64,000 bases of DNA from Bacteroidota bacterium (lineage in GTDB: Bacteria; Bacteroidota; Ignavibacteria; UBA10030). The stretch is from assembly GCA_025454835.1 (NCBI GenBank), contig JALONQ010000010.1, forward strand, positions 1 to 64,000, read 5' to 3'. Both the position numbers and the translations under genes were made by a program. Position 1 is the first letter of the stretch; each line of letters begins with the position of its first letter. Shown one piece after another: positions 1 through 9,320 of this stretch. The notes beneath the pieces are model-generated. The model ran no database searches and was not told the DNA's origin. It worked only from the letters and a program-made list of their open reading frames with translations.

Positions 1-46
1 CTTAGCGGTGCGCAACTTCTACACTAAGATGTTGACCGCAAAGTCG

Positions 47-94
47 CTAAGACGCAAGAACACATTTCTTTTGACTGGCGTCTTTGCGTCTTAG
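47..94. repeat. Intergenic inverted repeat
   Basis: Eleven-base arms (CTAAGACGCAA at 47-57 and its complement at 84-94) enclose a short spacer just downstream of the first minus-strand gene. The wording (GCAAAGTCGCTAAGACGCAAG) is of the degenerate short-repeat type seen in other gaps of this window. It could form a hairpin at the end of that transcript, but there is no clear U-tract. Confidence 0.5.
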
Positions 95-107
95 TGGTGT
101 ACAGCTT

Positions 108-1763
108 CTACACTTTGAATGCCCACCCTTCCACCCACCGCGCCGCCAGATAGCCGCCCGCAACATTGGTCACACCCTTCCATCCGTTTGCCTTCAGCAC
201 CTGCAACGTCGTGTGCCCCAGAAAACCGTCCTTGCTGAGCACGAAGAGCGGCTTCTCTCTCGGCACCTCTTCCAGCCGGTCACGGATCTCGTCGGCCGGA
301 ATGTGCACCGCGCCGGCCAACGGCGCCCTGCCTTGCTCACCGACGGTCCGGACGTCGAGGATCGTCGCACCCGTCTTCCGGATCGTCTCGAGCGCCTCGG
401 CCGGGCCGAGCGAAGGGCTGTATCCGCTCAGGGCGTTCTGCGCGATGAAGGAGGCCAAGTTGACCGGATCATTCGCGCTGTTGAACGGCGGTGCGTAGGC
501 CAGGTCAAATTCGGAGAGGTCGTCGACCGTCATCCGTCCCTGCAACGCCACAGCGATCACATCGATCCGCTTTTCCACACCCTTCTCGCCGTATGCCTGG
601 GCGCCAAGCACCCGCCCATCCTTGCGGTCGTACACCAGCTTGAACGACAGCATCGACGCCCCGGGATAGTACGCCACGTGCTGGTCTTTGAAGACGTACG
701 CAACTCCCGCATCGATGCCCGCGTCCTTCGCGGCCTTCTCGCTCAAACCCGTCGACGCAGCCGTGTGACCGAAGATCTTCACAACCGAAGTCCCCAGGGC
801 GCCCCGGTACGCCATGCGGCCCCCAAGAGCGTTCGTCGCAGCAATGCGGCCCTGCCGGTTCGCGGGGCCTGCCAACGGTATGCGCACTCGCTTGCCGCTC
901 ACCTTCTGCACGATCTCCACCATGTCTCCCGCCGCGTAGATGTCGGGGTCGTTCGTTTCGAGGCGCTCGTTCACCACCACCCCGCCGCTCGTCCCGATCT
1001 CGATGCCGGCCTTCTTCGCCAGCGCCAATTCCGGCCTCACACCGACCGACAACAGTACGATGTCCGCGACGATCGAGGAACCATCGCTCAGCCGCACGGC
1101 ATCGTTCGTGATCTCAGCCAGCCCGACGCTCGTCCGCACATCCACACCCGACGATCGAAGACCTGCTTCGGCCATCGCACCGAATTCCGGGTCCATCGTG
1201 ATCATGACGCGCGGCGCTAATTCCACGACGGTCACGGCCAGCCCGCGAGCCTTGAGCGCCTCGGCCATTTCCAATCCGATGAACCCCCCGCCGGCGATCA
1301 CCGCATGCTGGGGTTTCTGCTCTTCCAGATGCTTCTGGATCCGATCCATATCGGGGATCGTCCAGAGCTTGAAAACGTGCGGCAGGTCCACACCCGGCAA
1401 CGGAGGGACCACCGGAGATCCACCCTGCGCAAGGATGAGCTTGTCGTACGGGATGCGCACCTCGCCATCGGGCTTCCGTGCGACAACGACGCGCTCATCA
1501 CGGAGAATGTCGATGGCCTCGGTCTTGGTCTGCACGTTCACGCGATACCGGCCGAAGAACCCCTCCGGCGTCTGGAGGAGTAGGCTCGATCGCCGCTTGA
1601 TGTCGCCGCTGAGAAAATACGGCAAGCCACAGTTGGCAAAGCTGACGTAGGGTCCTTTTTCGAGGAGCGTGATCTCGGCGGTCTCGTCGAGACGCCGGGC
1701 GCGGGCCGCCGCCGTCGCGCCGGCCGCCACTCCACCTATGATGACAATTCGCTTCTGTCCCAT
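108..1763 (-). CDS. CoA-disulfide reductase-like FAD/NAD(P)H oxidoreductase with C-terminal rhodanese-like domain
   Basis: 551 aa. A flavin-dependent pyridine-nucleotide disulfide oxidoreductase. The N-terminus has the FAD dinucleotide fold (IVIIGGVAAGATAAARAR) and the single redox Cys of the CoADR family in FANCGLPYFLSG. The NAD(P) fold is near residues 155-185 (AVIAGGGFIGLEMAEAL), followed by the dimerisation domain. Residues from about 455 form a rhodanese domain, giving the CoADR-Rhd fusion known to reduce CoA disulfides, CoA persulfides or polysulfide. Odd point: the rhodanese active-site loop reads LSKDGFLGH, with Ser (about residue 510) where the catalytic Cys is expected, so that domain is probably not a sulfurtransferase. 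ATG at 1763 was chosen over an upstream TTG at 1775; both have weak ribosome binding sites. It probably works in sulfur or thiol redox metabolism, but it lies far from the sulfur cluster at 57-64 kb. Confidence 0.88.
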   Translation of the reverse strand: MGQKRIVIIGGVAAGATAAARARRLDETAEITLLEKGPYVSFANCGLPYFLSGDIKRRSSLLLQTPEGFFGRYRVNVQTKTEAIDILRDERVVVARKPDGEVRIPYDKLILAQGGSPVVPPLPGVDLPHVFKLWTIPDMDRIQKHLEEQKPQHAVIAGGGFIGLEMAEALKARGLAVTVVELAPRVMITMDPEFGAMAEAGLRSSGVDVRTSVGLAEITNDAVRLSDGSSIVADIVLLSVGVRPELALAKKAGIEIGTSGGVVVNERLETNDPDIYAAGDMVEIVQKVSGKRVRIPLAGPANRQGRIAATNALGGRMAYRGALGTSVVKIFGHTAASTGLSEKAAKDAGIDAGVAYVFKDQHVAYYPGASMLSFKLVYDRKDGRVLGAQAYGEKGVEKRIDVIAVALQGRMTVDDLSEFDLAYAPPFNSANDPVNLASFIAQNALSGYSPSLGPAEALETIRKTGATILDVRTVGEQGRAPLAGAVHIPADEIRDRLEEVPREKPLFVLSKDGFLGHTTLQVLKANGWKGVTNVAGGYLAARWVEGWAFKV

Positions 1764-1900
1764 CACTTTGCTCAAGATCGATTCAAGGGTGTATCAGGAT
1801 ACAACAGGCGGGAAGACGCCAACAGCGGAGGTGGCACTCCACCAACGCCAATGTGATGCGAGAATTGTCGTAAGGATTCAATCAGGTTCTCACGAATGAG

Positions 1901-1932
1901 AATGCCCCGAGACCAGAGAGTCCCGGGGCATT
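1901..1932 (-). terminator. Hairpin downstream of the M14 gene pair, possible terminator
   Basis: A 9-bp stem (AATGCCCCG at 1901-1909, complement at 1924-1932) lies about 60 bases past the stop at 1990. It has no strong U-tract on the minus strand, so termination is an inference from position and stem strength. Confidence 0.5.
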
Positions 1933-1989
1933 TCATCATCATACGGGTCGAGAGCGATTCACGTCGTCCGCCGTATGTTCTCCTTGGCC

Positions 1990-3762
1990 TCATCGACTCC
2001 GTGACGAATGGATTCCACCCTTCTTCGAATCCACCGTCACGGTGAATGGGCCCTTCCCCTCCACGATCCAGCGGACCGATGCCGTTCCCATGCCGGGGAT
2101 CGTCTCGACATTAAGCCGTTCGGGATTCCGCTTCTGTTCTGTTCCAATGCCCAACAGTCGGTTCTCGAGGACCATGCCCGACACGACCGTCCCGCCGGCC
2201 AGGGTCACCCAGTCGGGCCGTGTGATCTTGTTCTTCACGTCCTGGCTGGTGTGCGTCGGAATGACCCTGCGGTTGGCGACGATCGCCGTCACTTCGGTCA
2301 GTCCGTTCCCTAGACCCCGTGTGATGATGGAATCAACCGCGACCTTCGGGGTATGGTAGAGATGAAACAACGTGAAGGCCATGTTCCGATGGCACAGGTC
2401 CTCCAGCATGAACGATGGCGCCGTACGCGTCCATGCTTTCTTGACGCCCCCCACCTCAACCTCGCCGTACTGCGGATGCTTCACCTTCGTCCACGGCACG
2501 ATCCCTTCGTCGAACAGCAGGAGCTTGTCGAAGCGATAGACGGTGTTGCGCCCCGCGCGGAAGTCGTCGCTTCCCTGCTTGCGGAAGTAGTCGAAGCTCG
2601 TCCATAGTTCATTGCTGTAGGTGATGATGCCCCGGGCTCCGTGGAACCAGTCGAGCTCGCCTCCATACACGACGTAGAGGTCCTTCCACAGAACGAAATA
2701 TCGATACCCCGGAAGCATCTCTTCTCCCAGCTTGCCCAGGAAGTCATAGGTCTGCACGTCGATACGGTCGTAGGTCTTCTCGTCCTCCTTCGCACCCGGG
2801 CCCCGCAGGATCATTCCGCCGCTGTTATGGAAGGTCTGGGCGGCGGCGATGTTCTCGTGTGCCAGGACGAAGTCCGCTACGCTCCGGTTCTCGGGGAACG
2901 TGAACGGGTACCGATCGGCCCCCCCCTGTGTGTAGCGGGGCTGCCAGTTCCATGCCCAGTCACGGTTCGGGTCGTAGTAACCCGGCGTGTCCTCATTCAC
3001 CCGGCCGTCGCCGTCGTTGTCGATCCCTTCGTTGCCGAGCATCGTGTACTGTCCGGGCCGGTCGGGCTCCGCCATGACCAACAGCCGGGGGTCTGCTGGA
3101 TCGGCGATCCATCGCCCGTTGGGATCGGCGATCCTCATCTGCACGATGTTGCCGTCGCCGTCGAGATCGTCGTATCCGTCCTCGTCCACGACGCCGTCGC
3201 CGTCATCGTCCCGCGGGTCCAGCCCGCTGCGGGGAGAGCTCGGCGTGTTCGGCCGATGGATGAAGTGCTCACGGGCGTCGGGATTGATGGTGGGAATGAT
3301 GTAGAGGGTCTTCTCGTCCAGGAGGTTTCGGATCCACTCCACCGACCCATACATCTCGCAGACGTACCACGCGGTGTAGAGTGCGACCTCCGAGCCCTGG
3401 ACCTCGTTCGAGTGGATGTTTCCGTCGATGTACATCGCCGGCCTTGCGTCCGGATCGCCGTTCTTCCGGTTGCCGATGGTCATCATCAGCATGTCGCGCC
3501 CTTCGAACGACTTGCCGATGCTCCGGACGGAAGCGAGCGACGGATACGCCTTGACGATGCGATGCATGATCTCCGACAACTCTCCGGTATCGTAGTAGCG
3601 GTTCCAGGCCACTTCGACCTTGGGATTGTTCGGCGCCCCCATCGCTTTCAGAGAGCTGGAGGTGAACTCCTTTTCGCGCTGGGCTTCTGCCCGTTGGAGC
3701 GGCAGCACCAGCAGGAGAAGTACGGGGAATGAGAGCGCAACCGTTCGCATGAGCGTCTTCAT
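1990..3762 (-). CDS. Secreted M14-family zinc carboxypeptidase with inserted Asp-rich calcium-type loops
   Basis: 590 aa with a signal peptide (MKTLMRTVALSFPVLLLLVL...AEA). The M14 catalytic set is complete by eye: HSNE zinc motif (His117, Glu120), Asn266-Arg267 for the substrate carboxylate, third zinc ligand His312 (FHNSGG), and general base Glu385 (SNELW). Between the zinc motif and the Asn-Arg pair are Asp/Gly-rich loops (about residues 183-205 and 248-258, DNDGDG-type) resembling EF-hand or thrombospondin type 3 calcium sites. A C-terminal domain of about 120 residues may be beta-sandwich. The reading frame is open another 180 codons upstream, but that part is a shadow of the preceding gene. 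ATG at 3762 overlaps the upstream stop by 4 bases (ATGA), so the two M14 genes are translationally coupled. Likely exported peptidase. Confidence 0.9.
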   Translation of the reverse strand: MKTLMRTVALSFPVLLLLVLPLQRAEAQREKEFTSSSLKAMGAPNNPKVEVAWNRYYDTGELSEIMHRIVKAYPSLASVRSIGKSFEGRDMLMMTIGNRKNGDPDARPAMYIDGNIHSNEVQGSEVALYTAWYVCEMYGSVEWIRNLLDEKTLYIIPTINPDAREHFIHRPNTPSSPRSGLDPRDDDGDGVVDEDGYDDLDGDGNIVQMRIADPNGRWIADPADPRLLVMAEPDRPGQYTMLGNEGIDNDGDGRVNEDTPGYYDPNRDWAWNWQPRYTQGGADRYPFTFPENRSVADFVLAHENIAAAQTFHNSGGMILRGPGAKEDEKTYDRIDVQTYDFLGKLGEEMLPGYRYFVLWKDLYVVYGGELDWFHGARGIITYSNELWTSFDYFRKQGSDDFRAGRNTVYRFDKLLLFDEGIVPWTKVKHPQYGEVEVGGVKKAWTRTAPSFMLEDLCHRNMAFTLFHLYHTPKVAVDSIITRGLGNGLTEVTAIVANRRVIPTHTSQDVKNKITRPDWVTLAGGTVVSGMVLENRLLGIGTEQKRNPERLNVETIPGMGTASVRWIVEGKGPFTVTVDSKKGGIHSSRSR

Positions 3763-5510
3763 GGCCGTGATCCCTTCTGTTCGCGAAGTTCGACTCGCTG
3801 CGTCGCCACGCCGCTGGCCGGACTCTCGGCGGTGAGCCTCACCGTAGAGCCCGCCGGAGCGACAATAACCCAGCTGAGGGGGATCGTGGCCCCCCGACCG
3901 GCGATCGGACCAACCACCTGACGAGCCTTTCCACCGGCGATCGACTGGCCTTTGTCGAGCCCGACCGTCACGGCAACGTTTCTCGACCACCGAACGCGGT
4001 CTCCCAGCGTGCTCGACGTCGGGAAGTATCCATGGTTGGCGACATCGGCGCTCAGCCGATAGACGCCGGACCGAAGGGCTTCGACCTTGATCTTCTCGAT
4101 GGCGACCGAAGGGAGTTTCGATGCAAGGTCTGTGAAGAAGGCATTGAATCCGCCCGACGCCGTCGAGAGAGATTCCGCCGGAGGATTGTCCAGGGCGAAC
4201 GGCTTCAGGCCTCCGACCTCGACCTCCTGTCCGGCGAAGTCGGGATGCCGGCAAGCCTTCCACGGCACGAACACATCCTCGATGCCGGCCGCTTGATACC
4301 ATCGCAGGGTCCGAAGCTGTCGTATGGAAGCGTCGTCAGGAGCCTCTTCACGCGCAGGACGGGTCGCCGAAGATCCGCTTCCGCCCCGTCGGGATGCATC
4401 GGCGGAGGCCGTGTCTTTGCCCGATCGCACCTCGGTCGCCCACCACGGGTAGGTTGAGAACGACCAACGGCCGGCGTGGTAGTACGCCCACTCGCTGAAC
4501 GCCCCCGCCCCTTTTTCCGGCTTCGGCGCATCTTTGAGCCCCGTCACGTGCTGGAACCGCTTGGCGATGTGCTGGTAGTATTCTTCGTCCTCCTTGGGCA
4601 TCGAGGTGACCACGCGGTTCTCACCGGTCGCGCGCGCCTCGGCCTTCCACGGCGTCATCAGGTTGTCGTTGGGCGAGAAAGTGAAGACCACCGAGATCGA
4701 CGGATGCGAGAGCACGAAATCGGCCAGGGCCCCTGTTTCCGGTTCGGAGACCTGGTACACGCCCGAGCGCTCTCCGAAGAATTCGTAGTTGAACGTGAAA
4801 TTGCGGTTGACGTTCACTCCACCCACGGGATCCTCGTTCCAGCGTTCGTCCTTGTCGTTGTCGATCCCTTCGGCATACAGACGGAACATCCCCTTCTCAT
4901 CGACAGCGGCGTTGGCCTTCTTCATGATGCGTGCGTCCTCGGGATGCAGCATCCAGTCGCCCAGCGGGTCGCGCACCCGCATCAGGGTGATCATCCGGTC
5001 GCCGTTGAGGTCCTCGACGTCGTCCTCGTCGACCGTTCCATCGCGGTCTCCGTCGTATGGCGTTGCGTTGATCGACCGCTCGGCCTTGAGCGGGGCGAAG
5101 AACGACTCCGACGCATCGGGATCGACCCGCGGAATGACGTAGATGGTCGCGGCCTCGAGAAGCTTCGTCACGGAGTCCACCTTGCCATACGAAGCGGCCA
5201 GATGTTCAATGGCGCGCAAGGCGAGCTCGCTGCCCGAGACCTGCACCGGTTCGACGCCCGCCACGATCAGAAGCGCGCGTTGCTGGGCGGGGTCCCCCTT
5301 CCGCAGGGCCGCGACCCAGATGTCCCTTCCCCCCGAGGTCTTTCCGATCGACTCCAGACGGAGCACGGACGAATAGCGAGACTGCAGGGACTTGAGCGTG
5401 GCGGTCATGTCGTCATACGAGTGGTATGCCGACGGAGGCGTCTGAGAACTCAGGAGCGCGGTGCATCCGGCGATGAGAGCGACCAGCTTCAACGGAAAGA
5501 GGACTCGCAT
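3759..5510 (-). CDS. M14 carboxypeptidase-like lipoprotein lacking zinc ligands (predicted pseudoenzyme)
   Basis: 583 aa. It starts at ATG 5510, giving a lipoprotein signal with lipobox LIAGC (Cys16); an in-frame start at 5588 would add a poor N-terminus. The fold matches the downstream gene: same order of segments, Asp-rich loops (DGDRDGTVDEDD; DNDKDERWNED) and the Asn-Arg pair in VNVNRNF. The zinc motif is gone: where the partner has HSNE this protein reads VEPVQ (residues 86-90), and the third His region reads FTFSPND. It should therefore bind no catalytic zinc. Coupled by a 4-base overlap to the active paralogue, it may act as a lipid-anchored partner, substrate-binding subunit or regulator. 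Family assignment is strong; the partner role is inference. Confidence 0.82.
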   Translation of the reverse strand: MRVLFPLKLVALIAGCTALLSSQTPPSAYHSYDDMTATLKSLQSRYSSVLRLESIGKTSGGRDIWVAALRKGDPAQQRALLIVAGVEPVQVSGSELALRAIEHLAASYGKVDSVTKLLEAATIYVIPRVDPDASESFFAPLKAERSINATPYDGDRDGTVDEDDVEDLNGDRMITLMRVRDPLGDWMLHPEDARIMKKANAAVDEKGMFRLYAEGIDNDKDERWNEDPVGGVNVNRNFTFNYEFFGERSGVYQVSEPETGALADFVLSHPSISVVFTFSPNDNLMTPWKAEARATGENRVVTSMPKEDEEYYQHIAKRFQHVTGLKDAPKPEKGAGAFSEWAYYHAGRWSFSTYPWWATEVRSGKDTASADASRRGGSGSSATRPAREEAPDDASIRQLRTLRWYQAAGIEDVFVPWKACRHPDFAGQEVEVGGLKPFALDNPPAESLSTASGGFNAFFTDLASKLPSVAIEKIKVEALRSGVYRLSADVANHGYFPTSSTLGDRVRWSRNVAVTVGLDKGQSIAGGKARQVVGPIAGRGATIPLSWVIVAPAGSTVRLTAESPASGVATQRVELREQKGSRP

Positions 5511-5719
5511 GGGGCGATCTCCGGGAATGGTGCTTCGGGTGGCGTTGGGACCGAAGAAGAAGATGCGAGAGATACGGAACAAACTCAATCGGTCGAGGTC
5601 ATGCGGCGAAGACGCAGCAACGCTTCGAGCAGATCGTCGCTGGGGCAGATGAGCGAGTCGTCGAAGGCGACTTCAACCGGTGGTCATGATGCCATATTGG
5701 GAGAAGGCCTCCCCACGCC

Positions 5720-8617
5720 CTATTTCATCACGATCGCCTTCCGGAGACGGACCGTCGGGCCGCATTGCAGCCGGACGAGATAGACGCCGCTTGCCAGGTT
5801 GGTTGCCACAAACGGCACAGAGTGAAACCCAGCGCGCTGAACGTCGTCCATCAGCGTCGCAACAGTTCGCCCGAGGAGGTCGTGGATCGTGATCGTCACG
5901 CGCGACTCCACCGGGATCCCGAAATCGATCATGGAAACCGGATTGAAAGGATTCGGGTAGTTCTGCCGAAGCTCGACCTCGGCGGGTACGTTGTCGTCCT
6001 TCTCAGAAACCGCGGCGGGAGTCATATCGTCCCGGCCTGGAGAACCTCCGATGGACAGCGATGCCCTCCACTGCGCCGGGTCCTGCTGGACTCCGGAGGG
6101 GTCCACCTCCACAGGCACAAGCGATGAGCCGTCCGTATCAGGCGCCACCGGCCAAGGGGAGGCGTCGTCATACTGGAGGGAGATGATCGTATCGCCCGTG
6201 GCCGTCTTGAGCGTGAACCGCTCGCCGCTGTTGTCCAGCTGGCCTTCATATTCACCGTACGGGGTGAACCCGTACCGTGTCTTGAAGGCCGAGGCATTGG
6301 ACGCCAGCACGATGAACGCACCCGGCTCGACCGACGCTCCCGACGGAAAGGTGTAGGTGATCCCGTCCGTGAATGTCGCCTGCGACAGATTCACCGGCAG
6401 GGTTCCGATGTTCTTGATCTCCAGAAATTCGTACTCGTTGCCGCTGACGATCCCCTCGGCCAGCGGATGGTAGTGGATCTCGGTGACCTTCAGATCGCGG
6501 ACGTTGTCGTTCGAATACAGGACAAGCTCATGCAGCGCGCTCCAGGTCGTCCCGTCGAGAACACGAGCCTTCACCACCACGGTCTTCGACGTACTCAGCT
6601 CCACCAGGCTGTCGCCGGCGATCGCCGACGGACCGATCGAGCCGCCGAACGCCCGCGGGTCGCGATTGTCCAGCGAGTAGTAGATCGTCCCGGGCATGCC
6701 CTGTTCCCGCCGGAGCGTGAGGGGGAACGGCCCGTTGATGCGAATGCTCGCCCCGACGACCGTGTCCTGACCGCTCATGAACAGCGGCGGCTGGATCGTC
6801 GGGTATAACGAGGCCGACCGCAGCTGGCTCAGGACGATGATCGACCGGAAGGGAAAATAGTTCTGAACGATATCGTCGACCGCACGCCTCCACGTATTGT
6901 CTCTGGTCGCCGGAGGGTCGAGGTACGTGTTGCCCCATCGTGCGGATTCGCCGATGACGGCCGTATCGATCTCCCGTGCGCGCGACAGGAACATGGCCGT
7001 GGCCCGCTGGGGCGTCAGCGGACCGCCGTTGTAGAAGTGGCGGTACGCACGGTCGGCAAACCGCATCCGATATTCGGCGTGCGACGAAAGCCGGTGATGC
7101 AGCCATTGCGGATGGAACGACGAGAAGTCATTGACGACCATGAGGTCGGGGCCGCTCATCGTTCCGATGTTGACCCGGTTCTCCGCCAGACCGATGCCGG
7201 GGCCTTCACCCTCCGTCGTGCGCAACGTATGCTCGGCGTCATGGACGAAGAACTTGAAGCCGCTCGCCCCTTTTCGATTGAAGACCGCGTAGAAGTTGTT
7301 CACGCTCTTGTTGTTACCGAATTTCGACGTCGGGCTGTCAAAATTGCCCGAGTAGAAGATGTTGATCATATAGTCGATGAGGTTGTCCACGTCGAGCAGA
7401 ACGCGAAGCCACACGTCGCGCGAGCCGTCGGGCGCAAGACCCTGCACCTGCCGGTATCTCGTGTCCGTGAAACCGGCGACGCAGGCATTCCAGAGTTCCC
7501 GGTACGCGTCGAGGTTGCCGTCAGTCGCCTCGATCGTGTAGCTGTCGCTGTTCTTGACCACGTCGTAGTCCATGTCACTGCCGCCGAAATACGTCTCGCC
7601 ATACTTCGCCTCAGGTCGTTCCTGCGTCTGGTAGAGTCCCCAGTACACGCCGTTGAGGTAGAGATGGTACGCGCGGCTGCGAGTGTACGGCTGTCCCATC
7701 GCCCCCTGCACGTCGCGGCAGAACACGTCGCTGATCATGGTGTTGTACGATCCCAGGTGGCCGGGATAGCTCCAGGAGTAGTTCTGCGCCGTGCGGAGGT
7801 CCACCTTGTCGAATTCCGTCGCCCCCTCCGTTCCGAACAGCGGATAATTCAGCTTGGTGCTCCCGTACTCGCCCCGGAAGAAGAACCGAAAGGCGTGTTT
7901 CGGGTTGTCGCCGTGGCGGCTCCACCCGCCACGAATGCGGATGCCGCAATTGATCGCGAACCCCTGTCCGCCGTCGGGTCGTAGAAGCTCGACGGAGGCC
8001 GGTCGCTCCCATTCTCTTCCGTCCATCATCGCATGGACATAAATGCCGCTGTCGGCGCCAAAGAGATGCTTTGGGTCGGTCGCGATCGACAACGTCGGGA
8101 CGTCGAGCAGAGCTGCGGTGATCGACCCGGCGTATCGCGGGTCGTTCAGGATGACCGGACTCATGCCATAGTCCATGGCCTGGCTCAGAAAACCGTTCGA
8201 CGGCCACTGGGGTCCGGGCACGACTCCTTCGGGAGAGAGTACGCCGGCCATTCCGGCGAAGACGTAGGTGTGCGTGACCGGTTCGCTGACGGTCAGTCCG
8301 GGCACAACGCTGCAAGCACGGAGAACCACCGCGGGCGATAATGCACGGCCGCCCACGGAGCTTGTCGGATCGATCGTCACGACAGCCGGCGAGATCTGCT
8401 CCAAGGCCGACGTCGAACTCCTCGGCTCCGACCCGTCAAAGGTGTAGCGAATGCTTGATCCGGCGGCCCCAGCGGAGATCGATACGACGAGACTTGCCGA
8501 TTGGAAGCTTCGCCCGACGGTGAACTGTGGGATCGGAGCAGACGACTGTGCGATCGAGCAAAGGGGAATCCAGCTGGTCGCAAGGAGCGCGATCGTGATC
8601 CGATGGAGGGGGTGCAT
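5720..8617 (-). CDS. Secreted CotH-type kinase-like protein with chitobiase-like, lamin-tail and type IX sorting domains
   Basis: 965 aa with signal peptide (ALLATSWIPLCSIAQ). Order of domains: chitobiase/hexosaminidase C-terminal-like domain (about 30-110, YTFDGSEPRSS); CotH domain (about 185-540, with YHLYLNGVYWGLYQTQERP and FFVHDAEHTL); a second chitobiase-like segment (YYSLDNRDPRAF, about 665); a lamin-tail domain (about 720-800, VTEIHYHPL...EFLEIKNIG); and a C-terminal sorting domain starting NYPNPFNP and ending SGVYLVRL. CotH proteins in spores are protein kinases; in FCB bacteria similar proteins are secreted and of unknown substrate. The sorting domain implies export by a type IX-like system to the cell surface. 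No secretion genes are visible in the window. The gene stands alone, followed by the M14 pair about 200 bases downstream. Confidence 0.85.
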   Translation of the reverse strand: MHPLHRITIALLATSWIPLCSIAQSSAPIPQFTVGRSFQSASLVVSISAGAAGSSIRYTFDGSEPRSSTSALEQISPAVVTIDPTSSVGGRALSPAVVLRACSVVPGLTVSEPVTHTYVFAGMAGVLSPEGVVPGPQWPSNGFLSQAMDYGMSPVILNDPRYAGSITAALLDVPTLSIATDPKHLFGADSGIYVHAMMDGREWERPASVELLRPDGGQGFAINCGIRIRGGWSRHGDNPKHAFRFFFRGEYGSTKLNYPLFGTEGATEFDKVDLRTAQNYSWSYPGHLGSYNTMISDVFCRDVQGAMGQPYTRSRAYHLYLNGVYWGLYQTQERPEAKYGETYFGGSDMDYDVVKNSDSYTIEATDGNLDAYRELWNACVAGFTDTRYRQVQGLAPDGSRDVWLRVLLDVDNLIDYMINIFYSGNFDSPTSKFGNNKSVNNFYAVFNRKGASGFKFFVHDAEHTLRTTEGEGPGIGLAENRVNIGTMSGPDLMVVNDFSSFHPQWLHHRLSSHAEYRMRFADRAYRHFYNGGPLTPQRATAMFLSRAREIDTAVIGESARWGNTYLDPPATRDNTWRRAVDDIVQNYFPFRSIIVLSQLRSASLYPTIQPPLFMSGQDTVVGASIRINGPFPLTLRREQGMPGTIYYSLDNRDPRAFGGSIGPSAIAGDSLVELSTSKTVVVKARVLDGTTWSALHELVLYSNDNVRDLKVTEIHYHPLAEGIVSGNEYEFLEIKNIGTLPVNLSQATFTDGITYTFPSGASVEPGAFIVLASNASAFKTRYGFTPYGEYEGQLDNSGERFTLKTATGDTIISLQYDDASPWPVAPDTDGSSLVPVEVDPSGVQQDPAQWRASLSIGGSPGRDDMTPAAVSEKDDNVPAEVELRQNYPNPFNPVSMIDFGIPVESRVTITIHDLLGRTVATLMDDVQRAGFHSVPFVATNLASGVYLVRLQCGPTVRLRKAIVMK

Positions 8618-8905
8618 GCCGATCGAAGGAAGTCGCCAATGGGTTGGCTGCTTCTACAAGTTAGAGAATGATCATCAAAGGTGGAGAACCGTGCCCTGGT
8701 GAAGTCGAGGGAATCGCTGTTCCAAGAATTGACAAGGCGATTCGGCCCAACCGAAAGCACAGGCTGGCACGCTCCCTTCCCTTGGATGACTCCCGCAGAA
8801 GCACAGCATCACCCGTCACAGAAGCTTCCTTCTTGCGCGACCAGCGTCCACTTGAAGCTTACGTATTCAGGTGAGAAAATGGGTGGGACCCTTTCTAGTT
8901 CATCG

Positions 8906-9281
8906 CTTGCGTCGTTGCGACAAACGCCTCAACTCGCTTAGATCGCCCCGATCAGCGCTTCCTTCTTCCATAATGACACGAGTTAGCGATTCGTGCTGAC
9001 TCGTTTGTCATTTTGCCACGAAGTGATCGCTTCGTGAAGCATCCCGCCGAATTGTGGCGGGATCGTGCACGAACCCACCTCTTGACTCGTTGCTCTCTGC
9101 GGAAGGTCTCTCGATACGTTGCAAGCACTTCTTCATGAACGACCTCCACGGGCGGATCGCGCTGCGTTGTCCGGCAACCGACTCCGGCGAAGCGCTCGCG
9201 ATAACGGCGCGCATTGTCCTCGGTTGAACCGCAGTGAGGACGAATGGAATTCAGTCGCAGGAGGTGGGACAAGGCATGCAA
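8906..9281 (-). pseudogene. Degenerate GIY-YIG endonuclease gene with inserted palindromic element
   Basis: In this otherwise empty 700-base gap, the minus strand reads a decayed version of the small GIY-YIG protein at 30.7 kb: ARRYRERFAG, then FRREQRVKRW, then after an insert KKEALIG. The N-terminal GIY-YIG motif is lost (LRLNSIRPHCGST in place of FYILRL...YPGST). After VRARSR the frame enters a block of three hairpins (8972-9063). Beyond it, a one-base deletion relative to the copy at 30.5 kb puts the last codons out of frame. The rest of the gap (8618-8905) shows no gene that I can support. Confidence 0.65.
8972..9063. repeat. Triple-hairpin palindromic element, copy 1
   Basis: Three consecutive inverted repeats: arms around ACGAGTTAGC (8972-9014), CACGAAG/CTTCGTG (9017-9036) and ATCCCGCC/GGCGGGAT (9041-9063). 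It sits inside the GIY-YIG remnant, after the codons for VRARSR. A shorter copy lacking the middle hairpin sits at the same codon position in the remnant at 30.5 kb. Confidence 0.7.
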
Positions 9282-9320
9282 GGGAGAGGAGACTGAACGC
9301 CATCGCTGAGACGAAGGGTC

